Both the position numbers and the translations under genes were made by a program. 64,000 nt of DNA from Rutpela maculata (Eukaryota > Arthropoda > Insecta > Coleoptera > Cerambycidae): positions 49,938,945-50,002,944 of the forward strand of contig OW386294.2 in the NCBI GenBank assembly GCA_936432065.2, read 5' to 3'. Positions 45,841 through 58,744 of this stretch are shown here, one piece after another. Under the pieces are notes generated by a model, which was given only the letters and a program-made list of their open reading frames with translations, was not told where the DNA came from and made no database searches. The first letter of the stretch is position 1. Each line of letters starts with the position of its first letter.

Positions 45841-48403
45841 GTTGGATAGCGTTAAATTCAAGATAGCACAGGACGAATTCAATAATAGGGTAGAATTAGG
45901 TATTTGTGCACCTTCTTTTTCTTCCGTTTCCTCACCATTGCATATGGTTGAAAAAAAAGAAAGCTGCAACTGGAGACCTTGTGGGGACTATCGTCGTCTA
46001 AATTCAATTACTGTCCCTGACAGATATCCGTTGCCCCACCTCCATGATTTTAACTCGCAGTTGTATAATTGTGTTATTTTTTCAAAAATAGATTTGGTAC
46101 GTGCTTATCACCAGATTCCTGTCGCAAAAAGCGACATTTTTAAAACAGCGATTACTACTCCTTTCGGTTTGTTTGAATTTGGGCGTATGCCTTTCGGCTT
46201 ACGTAACGCCGGTCAAACTTTCCAACGTTTCATGAACGAAGTTTTAGTAGGTTTACCTATTATTTTCGTTTATTTAGATGACATCCTGATTGCAAGTAAA
46301 TCTAGTTCGGAACATTTAGAGCACTTAAAACTTGTTTTTCAGAGGTTAGAATTGTACGGCATAAATATTAAACCGTCAAAATGCATATTAGGTGTCAGTC
46401 ATTTGACATTTTTAGGACACAATATTTCTTCAGCCGGCATTTTACCTTCTTCCGAACGTATTGATGTCATAAATAATTTTCCCTTACCTACTACAGTCAA
46501 ACAACTGCAGCGTTTCATAGGTATGGTTAACTTTTATCATCGTTTCATATCTTCTTTCGCTGAAATATTAATTCCTTTACATGCACTTTGTACTAAATTA
46601 CTGCATGATAAAGTTAAAATAATAAACGATTGGCCTACCGACTGTCTTGACAGTTTTTCCAAAGCCAAAGCTGCTATAGCTGGTGCAACCTTTTTAGCAC
46701 ATCCACGTTGTGATGATAGCTCGTTTTTATCGCTGACTGTTGATTGTTCTAATGTCTCTATGGGGGCAGTTCTTGAACAGCGCGATGACAAAGGTATTCT
46801 TGCCCCATTAGCCTTCTTTTCACGAAAGCTTACCTTGGCACAGACCAAATATAGTTCCTTTGACAAGGAACTTATTTCTTTATTTACAGCGATTAAACAT
46901 TTCAGATTTTTACTTGAAGGTCGCACATTTATTTGCTTTACTGACCATAAACCTTTGGTCAAAGCATTATTCACTAAAACTGAAAGATCTCCCAGGCAAA
47001 CTAGACATTTAGAATTCATTGCTCAATTTGCCTGCGAAATCAGACATATCAAAGGGAAAAATAACATTGTTGCAGACACTTTATCACGCGAACATGATAC
47101 GTCTTCTTTTTAACAATTCATTTCCCCAATCGTTATTCAAAAGTCTAACCTAGTTAATACTAACTTTGACTTAAATTTATTGAGCGAAGCTCAAAATGAT
47201 GATACCGACCTTAAATTTTTATTATCAGATACTTCATCGAACACAAAGAGAACTTTTCATTTAAAGAAAATTAAAATTCCATATTCTGACAAGTTTATTT
47301 GGTGTGACGTTTCTCGCCCTAAACTTCGTCCTTATGTTCCTATCGTTTATAGACGAACAATTTTTGATATATTTCATGGTTTATCTCACCCTGGTATCAA
47401 AGCGACTAGAACATTAGTTTCTACACATTATTTTTGGCCTAAAATGACTTCAGATTGTAATCTCTGGGCAAAAACTTGTATTAGTTGTCAAACTAATAAA
47501 GTGACAAGACATACGAGGAGCCCGATTACTGACTTCGATATACCTAAAGGACGATTTGATCACATACATATAGATTTAATAGGACCATTACCTCCTTCTA
47601 AAGGTTGTTCTTATATTCTCACTGTGATCGAACGTTTTACTAGATGGCCCGAGGCTTATCCACTGCAAGATATTACTGCGGAAACTGTAGCGCGTACGTT
47701 ATTTCAGAATTATGTTTGTCGATTCGGTGTCCCTGTCACAGTGACAACCGACCAAGGCGTTCAATTTGAATCAAAACTGTTCAAAGAATTTTTAAAATTT
47801 TTGGGATTTCATAGGATTCGTACGACGCCATATCATCCTTCCTCGAATGGAATGATTGAACGGTTTAATAAATCTCTTAAAACTGCTCTGAGAGCTAGGA
47901 CTTCTACACCACATTGGGTAGATGAACTTCCTATCATACTATTAGCTCTCAGAACTATCCCTAAAGACGATTTGCAATGTTCTTCCGCAGAACTCGTTTT
48001 TGGTCAAACATTACGAATACCTGGTGAATTTTGTATTAAATCATATACTTGTCCGGATATTCCTTATTTTATTACTAAATTACGAACTTCATTTAATAAT
48101 TTAACGTTCATTCCACCAGTTCACCACGTTAATTACAAATCATTTGTCAGCCCAGACATCTCGAATTGTAGTTTTGTTTTCGTTCGGAAAGAACGTTTTA
48201 AAAAATATTTTACTCCGCTGTACGATGGACCTTTTAAAGTGTTGTCCCGTACAGATAAATTGGTTACTTTTGTTAAAGGAACTAAAGCCGTCACGGTAAA
48301 CATTGACAGGATTAAACCAGCATATTTATTATCTGACAAATGTGATGTCACTCCACCTTTGATTAAGAAAGTTCGTTTTGATATTGACGAATTAAATGAC
48401 TGA
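45785..48403 (+). pseudogene. CsRn1-like RT, RNase H and integrase, one in-frame stop
   Basis: One frame with a single TAA at 47111-47113. RT: ICAPSFSSVSSPLHMVEKK, RPCGDYRRLN, MPFGLRNAGQTFQRFM and IFVYLDDILIAS (active-site YLDD). RNase H: LTVDCSNVSMGAVLEQ, DKELISLFTAIKHF, TDHKPLVKAL. Integrase: HPGIKATR...CISCQ zinc module, then the catalytic D,D,E in HIDLIGPLP, TTDQGVQFE and NGMIERFNKSL. The stop falls between RNase H and integrase, at DTLSREHDTSSF. Everything else looks intact, so decay is recent. Confidence 0.85.
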
Positions 48404-48430
48404 CTGATCTTTTTCTTAGCTGGGGAGTAG

Positions 48431-48597
48431 TGTGGCGATCAGTTCACTTGCTGGGTAAATATAAGTCACACACCAGAAGCTTAAGTAACCAAGGAGTGGA
48501 ATGAAAAACAAAATAAATAATAACAATTTTATCAATAAAACATAATAACATGTTTATTATAAGATGTTAATTTAAAACAACTTCTTGAAATATATAC

Positions 48598-48660
<63 letters not shown>
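48431..48660 (+). repeat. 3' LTR start of the CsRn1-like element
   Basis: TGTGGCGATC after the purine tract opens the LTR; it runs into (TA)n at 48598-48660. Beyond that the sequence no longer matches the end of the 5' LTR (44391-44424), so the LTR is truncated or interrupted. Confidence 0.6.
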
Positions 48661-48661
<1 letters not shown>

Positions 48662-49054
48662 GTACGGTACGCATGAAACGAAGCCCACCACACACTACAG
48701 GGTACCAGAAGCCCAGCCTTATTTGTAATTTAAATAGTGTGTACAACTGTTAATAATGTTTTAAGTGGGAATAATAACGCGAGCAACATGAGAGGGGGGA
48801 ACTTTTTTGGACATACAAATTAAAAACAAGACGACATGTCATACGAAGCCTTTTATAATTATGGTACATTACGAAGCCCGTTGTATAAAATGTATAGATG
48901 TTTCAGATTACACGAAGCCATACATAGTTGCCACTTCTCTTCTAATTCTTTAACTAAATGATATAACTGTGTGCGACAATATAATTGCGTAGTCGTGTTA
49001 ATAATATAATTGCTTTGTTGTAGGTCACGGCCGCATGGCACCAAAGGGGCCGCC

Positions 49055-49185
49055 CTAATATAAATAATTATGTTTAGGGTATGCATGTTAAAAGTATTTT
49101 TATTGACATAATTTATAATATAAATAATCATGTTTAGGGTATGCATATTAAAAGTATTTCCATTGGTATAATTTATATTTATTAT
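49055..49185. repeat. ~70-bp tandem duplication
   Basis: ATATAAATAAT(T/C)ATGTTTAGGGTATGCAT(G/A)TTAAAAGTATTT occurs at about 49060 and 49120 with few differences. Confidence 0.7.
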
Positions 49186-49189
49186 AATT

Positions 49190-50620
49190 CAAAATAGGTA
49201 ACAGATATAAGGTATTCATTCCATTATTGACGTTTGACTAAAATAGGTTTTTTTGTACAAACATGAAGCCTCAAGTCCACACCCTGCCTATGCTTGTTAC
49301 TACATTTTGAAAAAAAAATGTAGTATAGGTTTTGCATTTTTCCGGTGGACCATCGAAACCCGAAAAAAACGTCGGATCGAAATGAAAGTCATATCTATCG
49401 ACTTGAGAGCGAATTTAGAAAATTCCGTCCGTCGGATTTCGATGAAACTTGGGTGGTTGATAGGAGGCCTTCAGAAGACCTTAACGCTGGAACTTCGGCT
49501 CAATTCGGAAACCGGAAATACCCGATATAGACGTTTCAAGTTTTTCGGGAAAAATTGAATAACTCTGTAACGGGCAGTTAGATCGAGATATTTCAAAATG
49601 GTGCCGCTGGCAACGGTCTACAGATAAGTATACCGGAGACTATATCGAAAAATAAATGGAAATTGAATTTTTTTGCAAAAAACTGGTTTTCTCGAAATCG
49701 GACTAGGAAGCACGATAACTCTCCAGGATATTGATTGATTTCGATAAGACTTGGTGGGATCGAAGGTACACAGCCACAAATGAAGCCTATTGCTTGAGGC
49801 TCGAATCCGTTGACCGTAAGTATTTTTTCCAAGGCCGAGTATGATTTTCCAAAGAAATTAATAACTCCCGAAACGAAGGTCCGATTTTGATTTTCAGAAA
49901 TGGCGATTGTAGGGCTCGATTAAGTCTATTAGGTGACGTTTGTTAGAAATTTGAGAAAACAAAAGCGAATCTACAAATCCTGAAAAACTTTATTTTTTTG
50001 ATAAATTCTACAAATACCGAACATTTTCCTAATAAAAATCGAAAATAACATATTCCGTCGATCAATATCTATAACCAGTATAAGGCATGGATCTTTTTGT
50101 ACAAAAAATCCGAAATGGAGTTTTTTCGAAAAATTAAAAATAAACGAGTTATTTACAAAGATGGGCATGTTCACGCCCGGTATATCAGAGTAGCAGTCCG
50201 CCCGAAAATAAAATTGTAAGTCCAAAATCACTCCCTTCTCGAAAAAGTCTCTATTTTGATAATACACGAAATTATCTATAGGTGTCCAAACCAAAAAAAA
50301 AAATAAAGATCATAACGGGGAAAATTCCATCTTTATAAATATTTGACCGATTTTCATTTACTAAATAACAATATAAACGATGTCCTTTCTGTATTTCAAA
50401 ATGTAGTTAGCCTTTACTTTAGTCAATACAAAAAGAAAAAAAAAAGAAAAATGAAACATGTCAAAATGTACTGAGTCATCCTACGACCCTCTGCTAAAAA
50501 GGTACTGAATCATCCCAACAGGGATAAAAAGCATATCAAAATGTAGTTTTTAGCTTGTCTATAAACATTTTTCATTTTATGAGGATTATTAAATTAATTA
50601 TTTTATGTACTTGTTCTTTT
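49190..50620. other. No gene; anonymous sequence
   Basis: Short open frames only, none with family likeness. The CGAAA-rich stretch at 49340-49960 looks like degraded repeat sequence but shows no ends I can define. Confidence 0.35.
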
Positions 50621-52130
50621 AGACAAGTTCACACGTTCAAACGCATGTTAATTCTTGATAAAGCTCTTAAAAATATGAGTGAGGTCTCATTGGATTTAGA
50701 ATGACGTCTAGAAAAACGTGCAAAAGTTTCAAACCCGCACATAAACCATTGCAAAATTTATAAACAAATTCAAATTGAAAAATTGTTTTTTGCAAATAAC
50801 TCGAATACTATTAATATATAAGAAATTAAAAAAATGGATTCTTAAAGAGGAAGAAATTTCCAATAGAGAACTCCTGACTCCAGGAACTCTATCTCTATTA
50901 TCAATAATTTTAATTTGATGTTGAAAATGGGGCTCCGCGCGGAGAACGCAAAGCCGTTGTGATGCTCTGAAACCGACCTTGGCAAGTAAAAACATTTTTT
51001 TATGTTATTAAATATATTTTTTTTTACATGTTTATGTATAAGGTTGTTTTTGTTTTTTTTTTCTATCAAAAAAAATATAAACACTTTCAGCGATTGTTAA
51101 TAACAAATTGTTTATTAATAAATAAACAAATAAATTAACAACGAAAAAATTTTTTCCCTTGTAGAGAATTGCAAATAATAAATTTTAAGAATCATTTTTT
51201 TTATAATATGTTTAAATAATGAAAAAAGGAAAAAATTGATTATAAACAGTTAAAAAATTTTTTAAATCACCTAATATTTTATAACAAATAAAATGGCAAA
51301 AAATGTTTTTCAAAAATACGTAATTTATCTATTTGTCTATAAAATTTGTTTAAGCAAATAGCACTAAAAATTTAAAGTGTATGTAATCTTATAGTATTTT
51401 TGAATTTAATAACAGTAATAATAATTAAAATTAATAAAAACTCCCCTCTTTTTCATTTTTTAGTTTTTTGTTACCTTAAATAATGAATAACTAATAAACC
51501 ATAACAATTAAAATCATCGCAATGTCATAATCTCATAAAGTATAGTTGACATAAGGTCTCCACGAAGCGAAACAGTTTTAGTGGCTTTTGTTTAACAATT
51601 ATCCGACTTGAAATATAAACGCAAACTCTAAAAAAATTTATTAATTAACAATAGGCTCATTTTATGAAAAATCGGCGAAAAATTTTTTTTCCAACGAGAT
51701 ATTGTTCCTTTAAGTGTCTAAATAATACCATAATTTATTTTAATTTCTAAATTAATATTTAAAAATATAAAAAAATGTTTCTACTTGCTACGGTCGGTTT
51801 CAGAGCATTGGAGCTCTATTTTCAACATTAAATTAAAATTATTAATAATAGAGATAGTGTTCCGGGGAGTTTTTTATTGGAAATTTCTTCCTCTTTAAGA
51901 AACTTTTTTTTTTAATTTCTTAAATATTAATAGTTTTCGAGTTATTTGCAAAAAACGAATCTCGTTATTTTTTCAATCTTAATTTGTTTAAAACTTTTGC
52001 AATTGTTTATGTGCGGGTTTGAAACTTTTGCACATTTTTCTAGACGTCATTCCGAATTCAATGAACCCTCACTCATATTTTTACGAGCTTTATCAAGAAT
52101 TAACACGGGTTTGAACTTGTGAACTAGACT
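50621..52130. mobile_element. 1.5 kb inverted-repeat element, arms ~380-400 bp
   Basis: Left arm about 50621-51020, right arm about 51755-52130. Matching landmarks: GACAAGTTCACACGTTCAAACG with CGGGTTTGAACTTGTGAACTAG, CTAGAAAAACGTGCAAAAGTTTC with GAAACTTTTGCACATTTTTCTAG, and CTCTGAAACCGACC with GGTCGGTTTCAGAG. The loop (~730 bases) is AT-rich and non-coding. Probably a non-autonomous DNA transposon; I see no clear target duplication. Confidence 0.7.
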
Positions 52131-52632
52131 GTTTGAGAAGTTTGAAAATAGAACAATGTTATATAAAACGTTGAAGAATTAATGTAACTGTTCTTTTTTC
52201 TATTGGAACTACCCACATGATAAAAGTCAAAGTCAATAGAAAGCAAAAATAAATAACTGAATGTAAATATTGTTCGCCAGTTTACTGAAGTTTTTATATA
52301 ACTGTTAAACATTATATATGACCTTCTACAGTTTGTTGAAAATAAGTTGATTTTTCTAGATATAATTGCTATATTTGTAATTCTAATCGTCTCCTGATGA
52401 TGCCAGCTTGGTTGGCAAAGAGCTTCTAGCTAAATTCTACAGAATTTTTGTTATTGTCAGACCTTATCAAGAGTTACAACAGTTTATATTTGCATTTTTT
52501 GCTTAAGATGTCTTAACTGTTGTATTTGCAGATTGGAATTTTTTTAATAACAACGTGGCTCTTCCTCTAGCTAATTTTAACTTATTGTCCAAATTTAAAT
52601 ACGATCGGACTCTTGGTCCTTCAGTTATCGTG
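52131..52632. other. No gene seen
   Basis: AT-rich spacer between the inverted-repeat element and the hAT; short open frames only. Confidence 0.4.
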
Positions 52633-52640
52633 CTTACAAA

Positions 52641-55522
52641 CAGAGCTGGGTAAAGTACTCTGATAAAGTGCTTCAAGCACCAAGTACCAAGCACTTAGCT
52701 AGAGTACTTCAAAGCATCAAGTATCAAGTACTTTTATTTACAAAAGTACTTCAATTACCAAGTACAGTACTTGAAAAAGTAAAGCACCAAGTACCACAGA
52801 AATACAAATGTCAAGCGGTAATATGAGATTAAAAAATAAAAACAAGATTATTGTCACGCCAATCACACCTTTATGATGTGACGATCATAAAAAATTCAAA
52901 TTTCTCTAAGAGAAAATTATTTATGTATTTATTTGTAAGAAGCGTAGGTACATAATAATGTTAATAATAAACATAGTACGTATTAAAATTAAAATAAACA
53001 TTTCATATAAAAAGATATCTAAAAAAGTAAAACTTATACTATACTATTACAATAGTGAGTAAAAATAAACTTCTTAAAAAGTGTTTGAGGAGGAACTCTT
53101 TTGTTGGAATCTGGCATGTAACAAAGTATGACTATACATTTTTGGCTTGTGGGGCGAGGTTGACAAACAATTGAAATTACAAAATATCATTTTTTCTCGC
53201 ATTTTTATGAATATCTCCTGCCGTATTGATCGTATTGCAAAAAAATATAAAATGGAGATTGTTCACAACAAAATTTCAAAGGGATATACGAGAGCTCTAT
53301 AAAATATGTACTAACCTCAAAAAAAATGAGCAAGCCAATATATAGCTTTTTTAAATAATTTAATATAGCTTCAATAATAATCTCTCCATTTACATAAAAT
53401 TTTGAAAAACATACTCTTTATGAATGTTAACAACCACAAAAAGTTTCTCGACAAATTTTAAACAGCCAAAAGCCATAAACTATTTAAAAGTTTGCGGGCT
53501 CATAATAATTAATTATGTCATTAAGCCGTACAAAAACAATATTGTTTTAAACTGTAGGTAGGTTTTTAAAGATACTTTTGAATTGTTTTAACGGAATAAT
53601 TTTTGAGTTTATTTTAACAATTTTTTAGAAAATTATTTTTTTTTAATTTAATGCAAAAAGTAATGGTATCGGCGTCCAATTAGAGTATAAGAGGATATTT
53701 ATTTTTTAATTATTTTTTGTACGTACCTACTTTTTAAACACAAAGTTTTAACACTTTTCAGTTTTATAAAAATAATCGCAAAAATATAAAAATTAAACGA
53801 ATTACAAAAAATTAAAATTATAAAACATGGTCAAACACAAAAAAAAATTACCGTTATCTGGCGGATAAAAGCACCAAATTTGGTATGAAGGTACCTTAGA
53901 GTATACTAATAAATATTAGCCTAGGAGCCCTCTGGAATTTCTAAAAATTTTCATATACAGCACTAAAATCCAAAATGGCCGACAAATACGATAAAATATC
54001 TGAAAGCAGAAAATGTCCAGGATTGTAGTTTTGGCCCAGGATAACACGTACCAAAAAGTCCTCTACTCTGCCTCATCGGCTTCCCTGTTTTTGCGGAGCA
54101 ACAAGGGCCTAAGTCGCAGAAATTGCAGAGCTGGCTATAAAGTGCAGCAGAATTGTTGTTACTGATCCGATTTGAGTCAAAATGATCATAAAAGCTTCGG
54201 AGAAGCATATCCGTTAATATTTCAAATGTTTCCATGCATATTTTGTTCATAATTTTCCGTTCTTTAGCAGCGAAACTAGCAGCGATAAAAAAAAATTTTT
54301 GACTGCATTTTGAATACATATATTCGTAGGTGATGATAATATCAACATGTTTACCTGCAAATTATGACCAAAGAGCTAATAAGAAGGCTGTTAGCCTCAA
54401 ATTCTCAAAATAATTTTGACGACCAACTCGTATTTTTCAGGTAAAACTCGTATTAAAAAAAAATAGTAACCTGGACCTTTTCATTTGATTTTAATCGAGC
54501 TCTAATTTAAAAAAAAGAGTCCCTAGTACATTTAACATAGAAGTTAGCCGCGAAACAGACGACAGCGTTTTCGCTGCTGGAGCGTAATTTCTCAAGTAAT
54601 ATGTTAATAAACAAAAATTGAATAGCCTGGCCCATTTCAGACCACTTTTAATCGGAGGGTGGGTTCTTTAACTTTAATTTAAAAAAAAATCAAATCCCTA
54701 GTACATCTAACATAAGATCTATTAACCTGGCCCTTTTCGGACTGATTTTAATCGAAAGGTTGGCTCTTTACCTCTAATTTAAAAAAGAAATAAGTCCCTA
54801 GTACATCTAACATAGATGTTGACCACGAAATCGTCGTTGACAACGTTTCCACTGCTAGCGCATTTTTTATGTTAAACTAAAATAAAATAAGATCAATTAA
54901 CGTGGTCCTTTTCGGACCCATTTTAATCGAAAGCTTTAATTTAAACATTAAATAAATAAAGTCCCCGGCACATCTAACATAGAAGTTAATCGCGAAATAA
55001 ACGTTCACACCGTTTTCGCTGCTAGCACATTTTTTAAGATACACTAAAATAATTTGAGAACTATTAACCTATTAACTATTAATCGATGTAATTGACAAGA
55101 AAACCAAATTTTTAAAAGGGACAATCTCTATTTTTTTGCATATTTGGATCCTGCTGACTAAAATGCATATATGATCTGACCCTCAAATATTACTTGTCTA
55201 GAGGGGCCTTGCATGGATTTCAAAAAGAGCTTGCACGTATTTTAGAAATACTTCAAGCACTTCAAAAGGAATTCAATTACTTTCTAAAGTAATTGAAGTA
55301 CTAAAAAGTACTTCAATTACTTTAAAAGTAATTGAAGCACTTTCGAAAGTAATTGAAGCCCTCTGAAAGGCCTTTAAAGCCCCAAGTACTTATGCAAAGT
55401 AATTCAAATATCAAGTACCAAGTACTCTCTTTTAAAAGTAATTGAAGCACAGTGCTTGAAGCCCTAAAAGTGCTTCAAGTACTACTACAAAGCACTTTAC
55501 CAGAGTACTTTACCCAGCTCTG
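52641..55522. mobile_element. Non-autonomous hAT transposon, 2.9 kb, with 8-bp target duplication
   Basis: The ends CAGAGCTGGGTAAAGTACTC and its complement GAGTACTTTACCCAGCTCTG are hAT-type. The target duplication CTTACAAA flanks both sides exactly (52633-52640 and 55523-55530). Subterminal zones (52650-52800, 55250-55510) are packed with AGTACTT/AAGTACT motifs, as hAT transposases like. No transposase remnant is visible inside, so it must be mobilised in trans. Confidence 0.9.
54470..55090. repeat. Degenerate tandem units inside the hAT, ~100-180 bp
   Basis: The block CTGG(C/A)CC(T/A)TTTC...TTTTAATCG...AGTCCC(T/C)(A/G)G(T/C)ACAT(C/T)TAACATA recurs near 54473, 54629, 54726 and 54903, usually followed by a CG-rich GTTTTCGCTGCT. 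Confidence 0.65.
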
Positions 55523-55530
55523 CTTACAAA

Positions 55531-56637
55531 GCACATGGTGGTTTCGTAAATACTCCAGTAAATGTCAAAAGAACTGTTGGCAATGGTAAAGCTACACCTC
55601 TTTGAAGCAAGGCAGTACTTAGTCATAAATCTATCTAAAAAATTAATTGTCCTATTATTATGACGAAAAAAATGTATAAATAGAGCAGAAAAATTATTTT
55701 ATAATTCGTTAAAATTAATAACCAAAACATTAGGATATGAGAAATACATAATACTGCGTATTACAACAAATTACCTGATCAGTTGGAAACTTAAAATAAC
55801 ATGAAAGTCATTGTTTATAAGAATGTTTTAGAGCAGAAAAAGTAATTCTCAATTACGATACTTTACGAAAAAAATTGTTTGTAGATGATACAGTTATCTT
55901 AAATTTTTATTTTCTTTATTATTTGAATAGACGCACGATATTTTTAACTTTATTTTATCAAAAAAAAGTAAGTAAACATAACTTGAAAAATAAATCAATA
56001 AATGGCATAAATTTACCCCAGTTATACAAAGAGGGCAATTTTTAATGTCTATTTTTATTCAAAATTAGTTTTTTTATTATTTGCGATATGAAGACTAAGA
56101 CCATAATAAGAAATATAGCAGAAATTTAATATTGCTACATAAATTGTTTAAATTTTTATGAAGCAACCAAAACTGAAGTCTTGTGTTGATGACACCGATT
56201 TTGTGCGTCGGCCTTGTCTATAGGTGGTGTTGACAGAAGACGCTGTAATTAGGGTAAATGAAATCGGTTGGTCCCAGTTGAAAGGTAATTGAATAAACTT
56301 TATTTTCCAACAAAAATTTCTAATAATTTGTTTCATTATAAATGGATAAAATGTTTTTTTACAATAAGGTTGGATTTTTTAGGTCATAAATTATTTTTAA
56401 GGAAAATAATGTAGGCATCTATACTATTTAATTAATCATTTAAAAAGCTAAAAAAAAACTTTAAATGAACTTTTTTATTAGAACGCAATTTAAAGGAGAA
56501 CCGAGAGGAAAACATTTTCGCAAAATTCGATTTTCATGTAAACAAATTTTTGGACAAAGAATAGATATAACTTGTAGAAATTGTAGAGAATTAAAATATC
56601 TTTCAACATTGTGGTCAACGTTCTTCTCCTCAAGCGT
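55531..56637. other. No gene seen
   Basis: AT-rich, short open frames only. No repeat ends recognised. Confidence 0.4.
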
Positions 56638-57316
56638 TAATTATTTCCACATAAGTATAGTAACGACAAAAAAATTTGAAAATTTTTATTGTTCAAATAG
56701 GCTTAGAATGTCATGAAACGTCGAGATTTTAAGTTTGAGCGAAAAAATTTTCTGTCTGTCGGTTCGTCTGTAACTTTTTTTGTGCGCACGATTACTCTGG
56801 AACTGTTTAAGATATTGACTTAGAATTTGGTACACGTATGTATTTTAACGAGATCTGGAAATAAATTATATTTTTATCCTCTTCCGTCGAAGGGTTGGGT
56901 GGGGTAAATGAGGGATAAATAGGTAAATCGAACAGGTAAGAGTCCATAAAATTTATATTTAGTATATGTAAGAGAAGCTAAGGTCTCTAAAAACTTGGCA
57001 TTAGTCACCCCCATTACCACCCCCAACCCATTATTAAAGAGGATAAAAAATTTGTGATTTAGTGTGTGTACAAGAACCAAAAATCTCAAAATATTTTTTA
57101 CTTCATCCACCTCTATTATCATTCCCCTATCACCACCCCCATCCCACTACCGATGTGGGATATCGTTTTATGGGTTTTTGGGGTAGACGATTTCAAATAT
57201 TATATTATTAAAGTTCCATAAACAATTATTCCCACATAAAAAATTTTTTCGTTGTGAGAAACTTGGTTAGAAAATCTGAATGTGGAAGTATTGACTCCTT
57301 GGGCAACGGTTTTTTT
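56638..57316 (-). repeat. Interspersed repeat family X, copy 1 (inverted)
   Basis: Reverse-complement relative of copies 2 and 3. It begins ATTATTTCCACATAAGTATAG and ends CTCCTTGGGCAACGG plus a T run. Shares the C-rich TACCCC/GGGGTGG segment and CGTCGAGATTTTAAG. More diverged than the other two. Confidence 0.75.
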
Positions 57317-57469
57317 GAGTTAATCGCAAAAAACGAGCGTCGAAATTTGACTTTTGGAGGGCAGGAAAAAAACACTAAACCTTAAAACAAATCACTTCTC
57401 GGTCAATTTTTTACCATATTGGAACCGACTAAAATTTTCTTCCCCCTTTGATTGACATCCTTTATTTAT

Positions 57470-58090
57470 GAATTATTTTTATCTGTTGGATGACGACCCT
57501 GCATATTTTTCTTATAAAAACTATATCAGATTTTTTCCTGGCAATAGCGACTGACAACTACATTTCAAATATCATTTTACTGTGTCGTTTCTTATTTTTT
57601 AAAGTGGCCACCCTGTAAATTTTTCATATTTTTCTTCTTTGACAGTTATGTTACCTACATGCGAAATCTCCGCCACATCTTCTTTCATTATTTTTTTTAG
57701 GTGACAACCCTGTATATTTTCATATTTTTCTTACTTGGCAGTTGTGTTGTGATATCTGCATGCGAAATAATATCGTCCTTCATCTCATTTTTTATTATTA
57801 TTTTTGAGGCGACCACCCTATATATTTTTTCATATTTTTCTTTGACAGTTGTGTTAACTATATGAGAAACATTATTGTCCGCAATCCATTTTTTCATTAT
57901 TTTCTTAGAGTGAACACCCTGTACATTTTTCATATTTCTCCCCTGACAATTGTGTTAACTACACACAAAATATAACTGTCTTTTGTCACAGTTTTTCCTC
58001 ATTATTTTTTCAGGGGTCCACTGTTCTTCTTTGACAGTAGCGTCAATTAACGACCAAATATTTTTCTTCTGCGTCAAATGGTTTTGTAAT
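57470..58090. repeat. Degenerate ~105-120-bp tandem array, about six units
   Basis: The phrase (A/G)ACCCTGTA(T/A)ATTTTTCATATTTTTC followed by TTTGACAGTTGTGTTA(A/C)CTA and GCGAAAT recurs near 57500, 57610, 57710, 57820, 57915 and, weakly, 58015. No coding capacity. Confidence 0.65.
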
Positions 58091-58744
58091 ATTTTCCCCA
58101 CAATACATATCTTATAAACTACAATAATTGTTATGTGTACACATGTATTGTTAGAAATAGATAAGTACTTCTGGTTCTTGTAGATATAGCTGTAGATATA
58201 GCGCCAACAGACAGACATCAGACCGACAGACGGAGAGACTGATGGAATTAAATGGCTTTAATTTTCGTAATCTGCATAGTCTGAAACGCGAAAATCCGAA
58301 GAAATCTCGGAGGGTAATTTTTTTACGATTACAATACCCTACTTCCCTTCGGTTAGCGAGGGAAGTAAAAAACGAAATTTGATCCATATGGCAATATTTC
58401 TAAATGCTTTAATAGTGGATTTTAACATTCCGTAAACAAGTGGCACTGACCATTTACAGGTACCTGAAACAAATTTAGCGGGAATTTGATAGAGAGTGTC
58501 GACCTACCCCAACATCTGTGGGTCAGACACTACAATGGGCTGTTATAGTTAGTAATTTTAAATATGTTGACTAATACTTTCTCAATTTGCTGTAATATAC
58601 AGTATTATAAATTTTTCACGTTCTGACTTTTTAGTTATTTAATTTAGTTTTTAAATATGTTAACATTTTAAATCACATAAAGTGAAGTCAAATTAAGTAA
58701 GAAAATAGGTGAATAAGGAATTCTCTGGCTGCAGCAATTTTATT

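Noticed and set aside
48859..49146. 95-codon frame with internally repeated peptide
   Set aside because: The peptide repeat reflects the ~70-bp tandem duplication in the DNA.
53963..54319. 118-codon frame inside the hAT as a transposase remnant
   Set aside because: No hAT transposase motif visible; likely chance.
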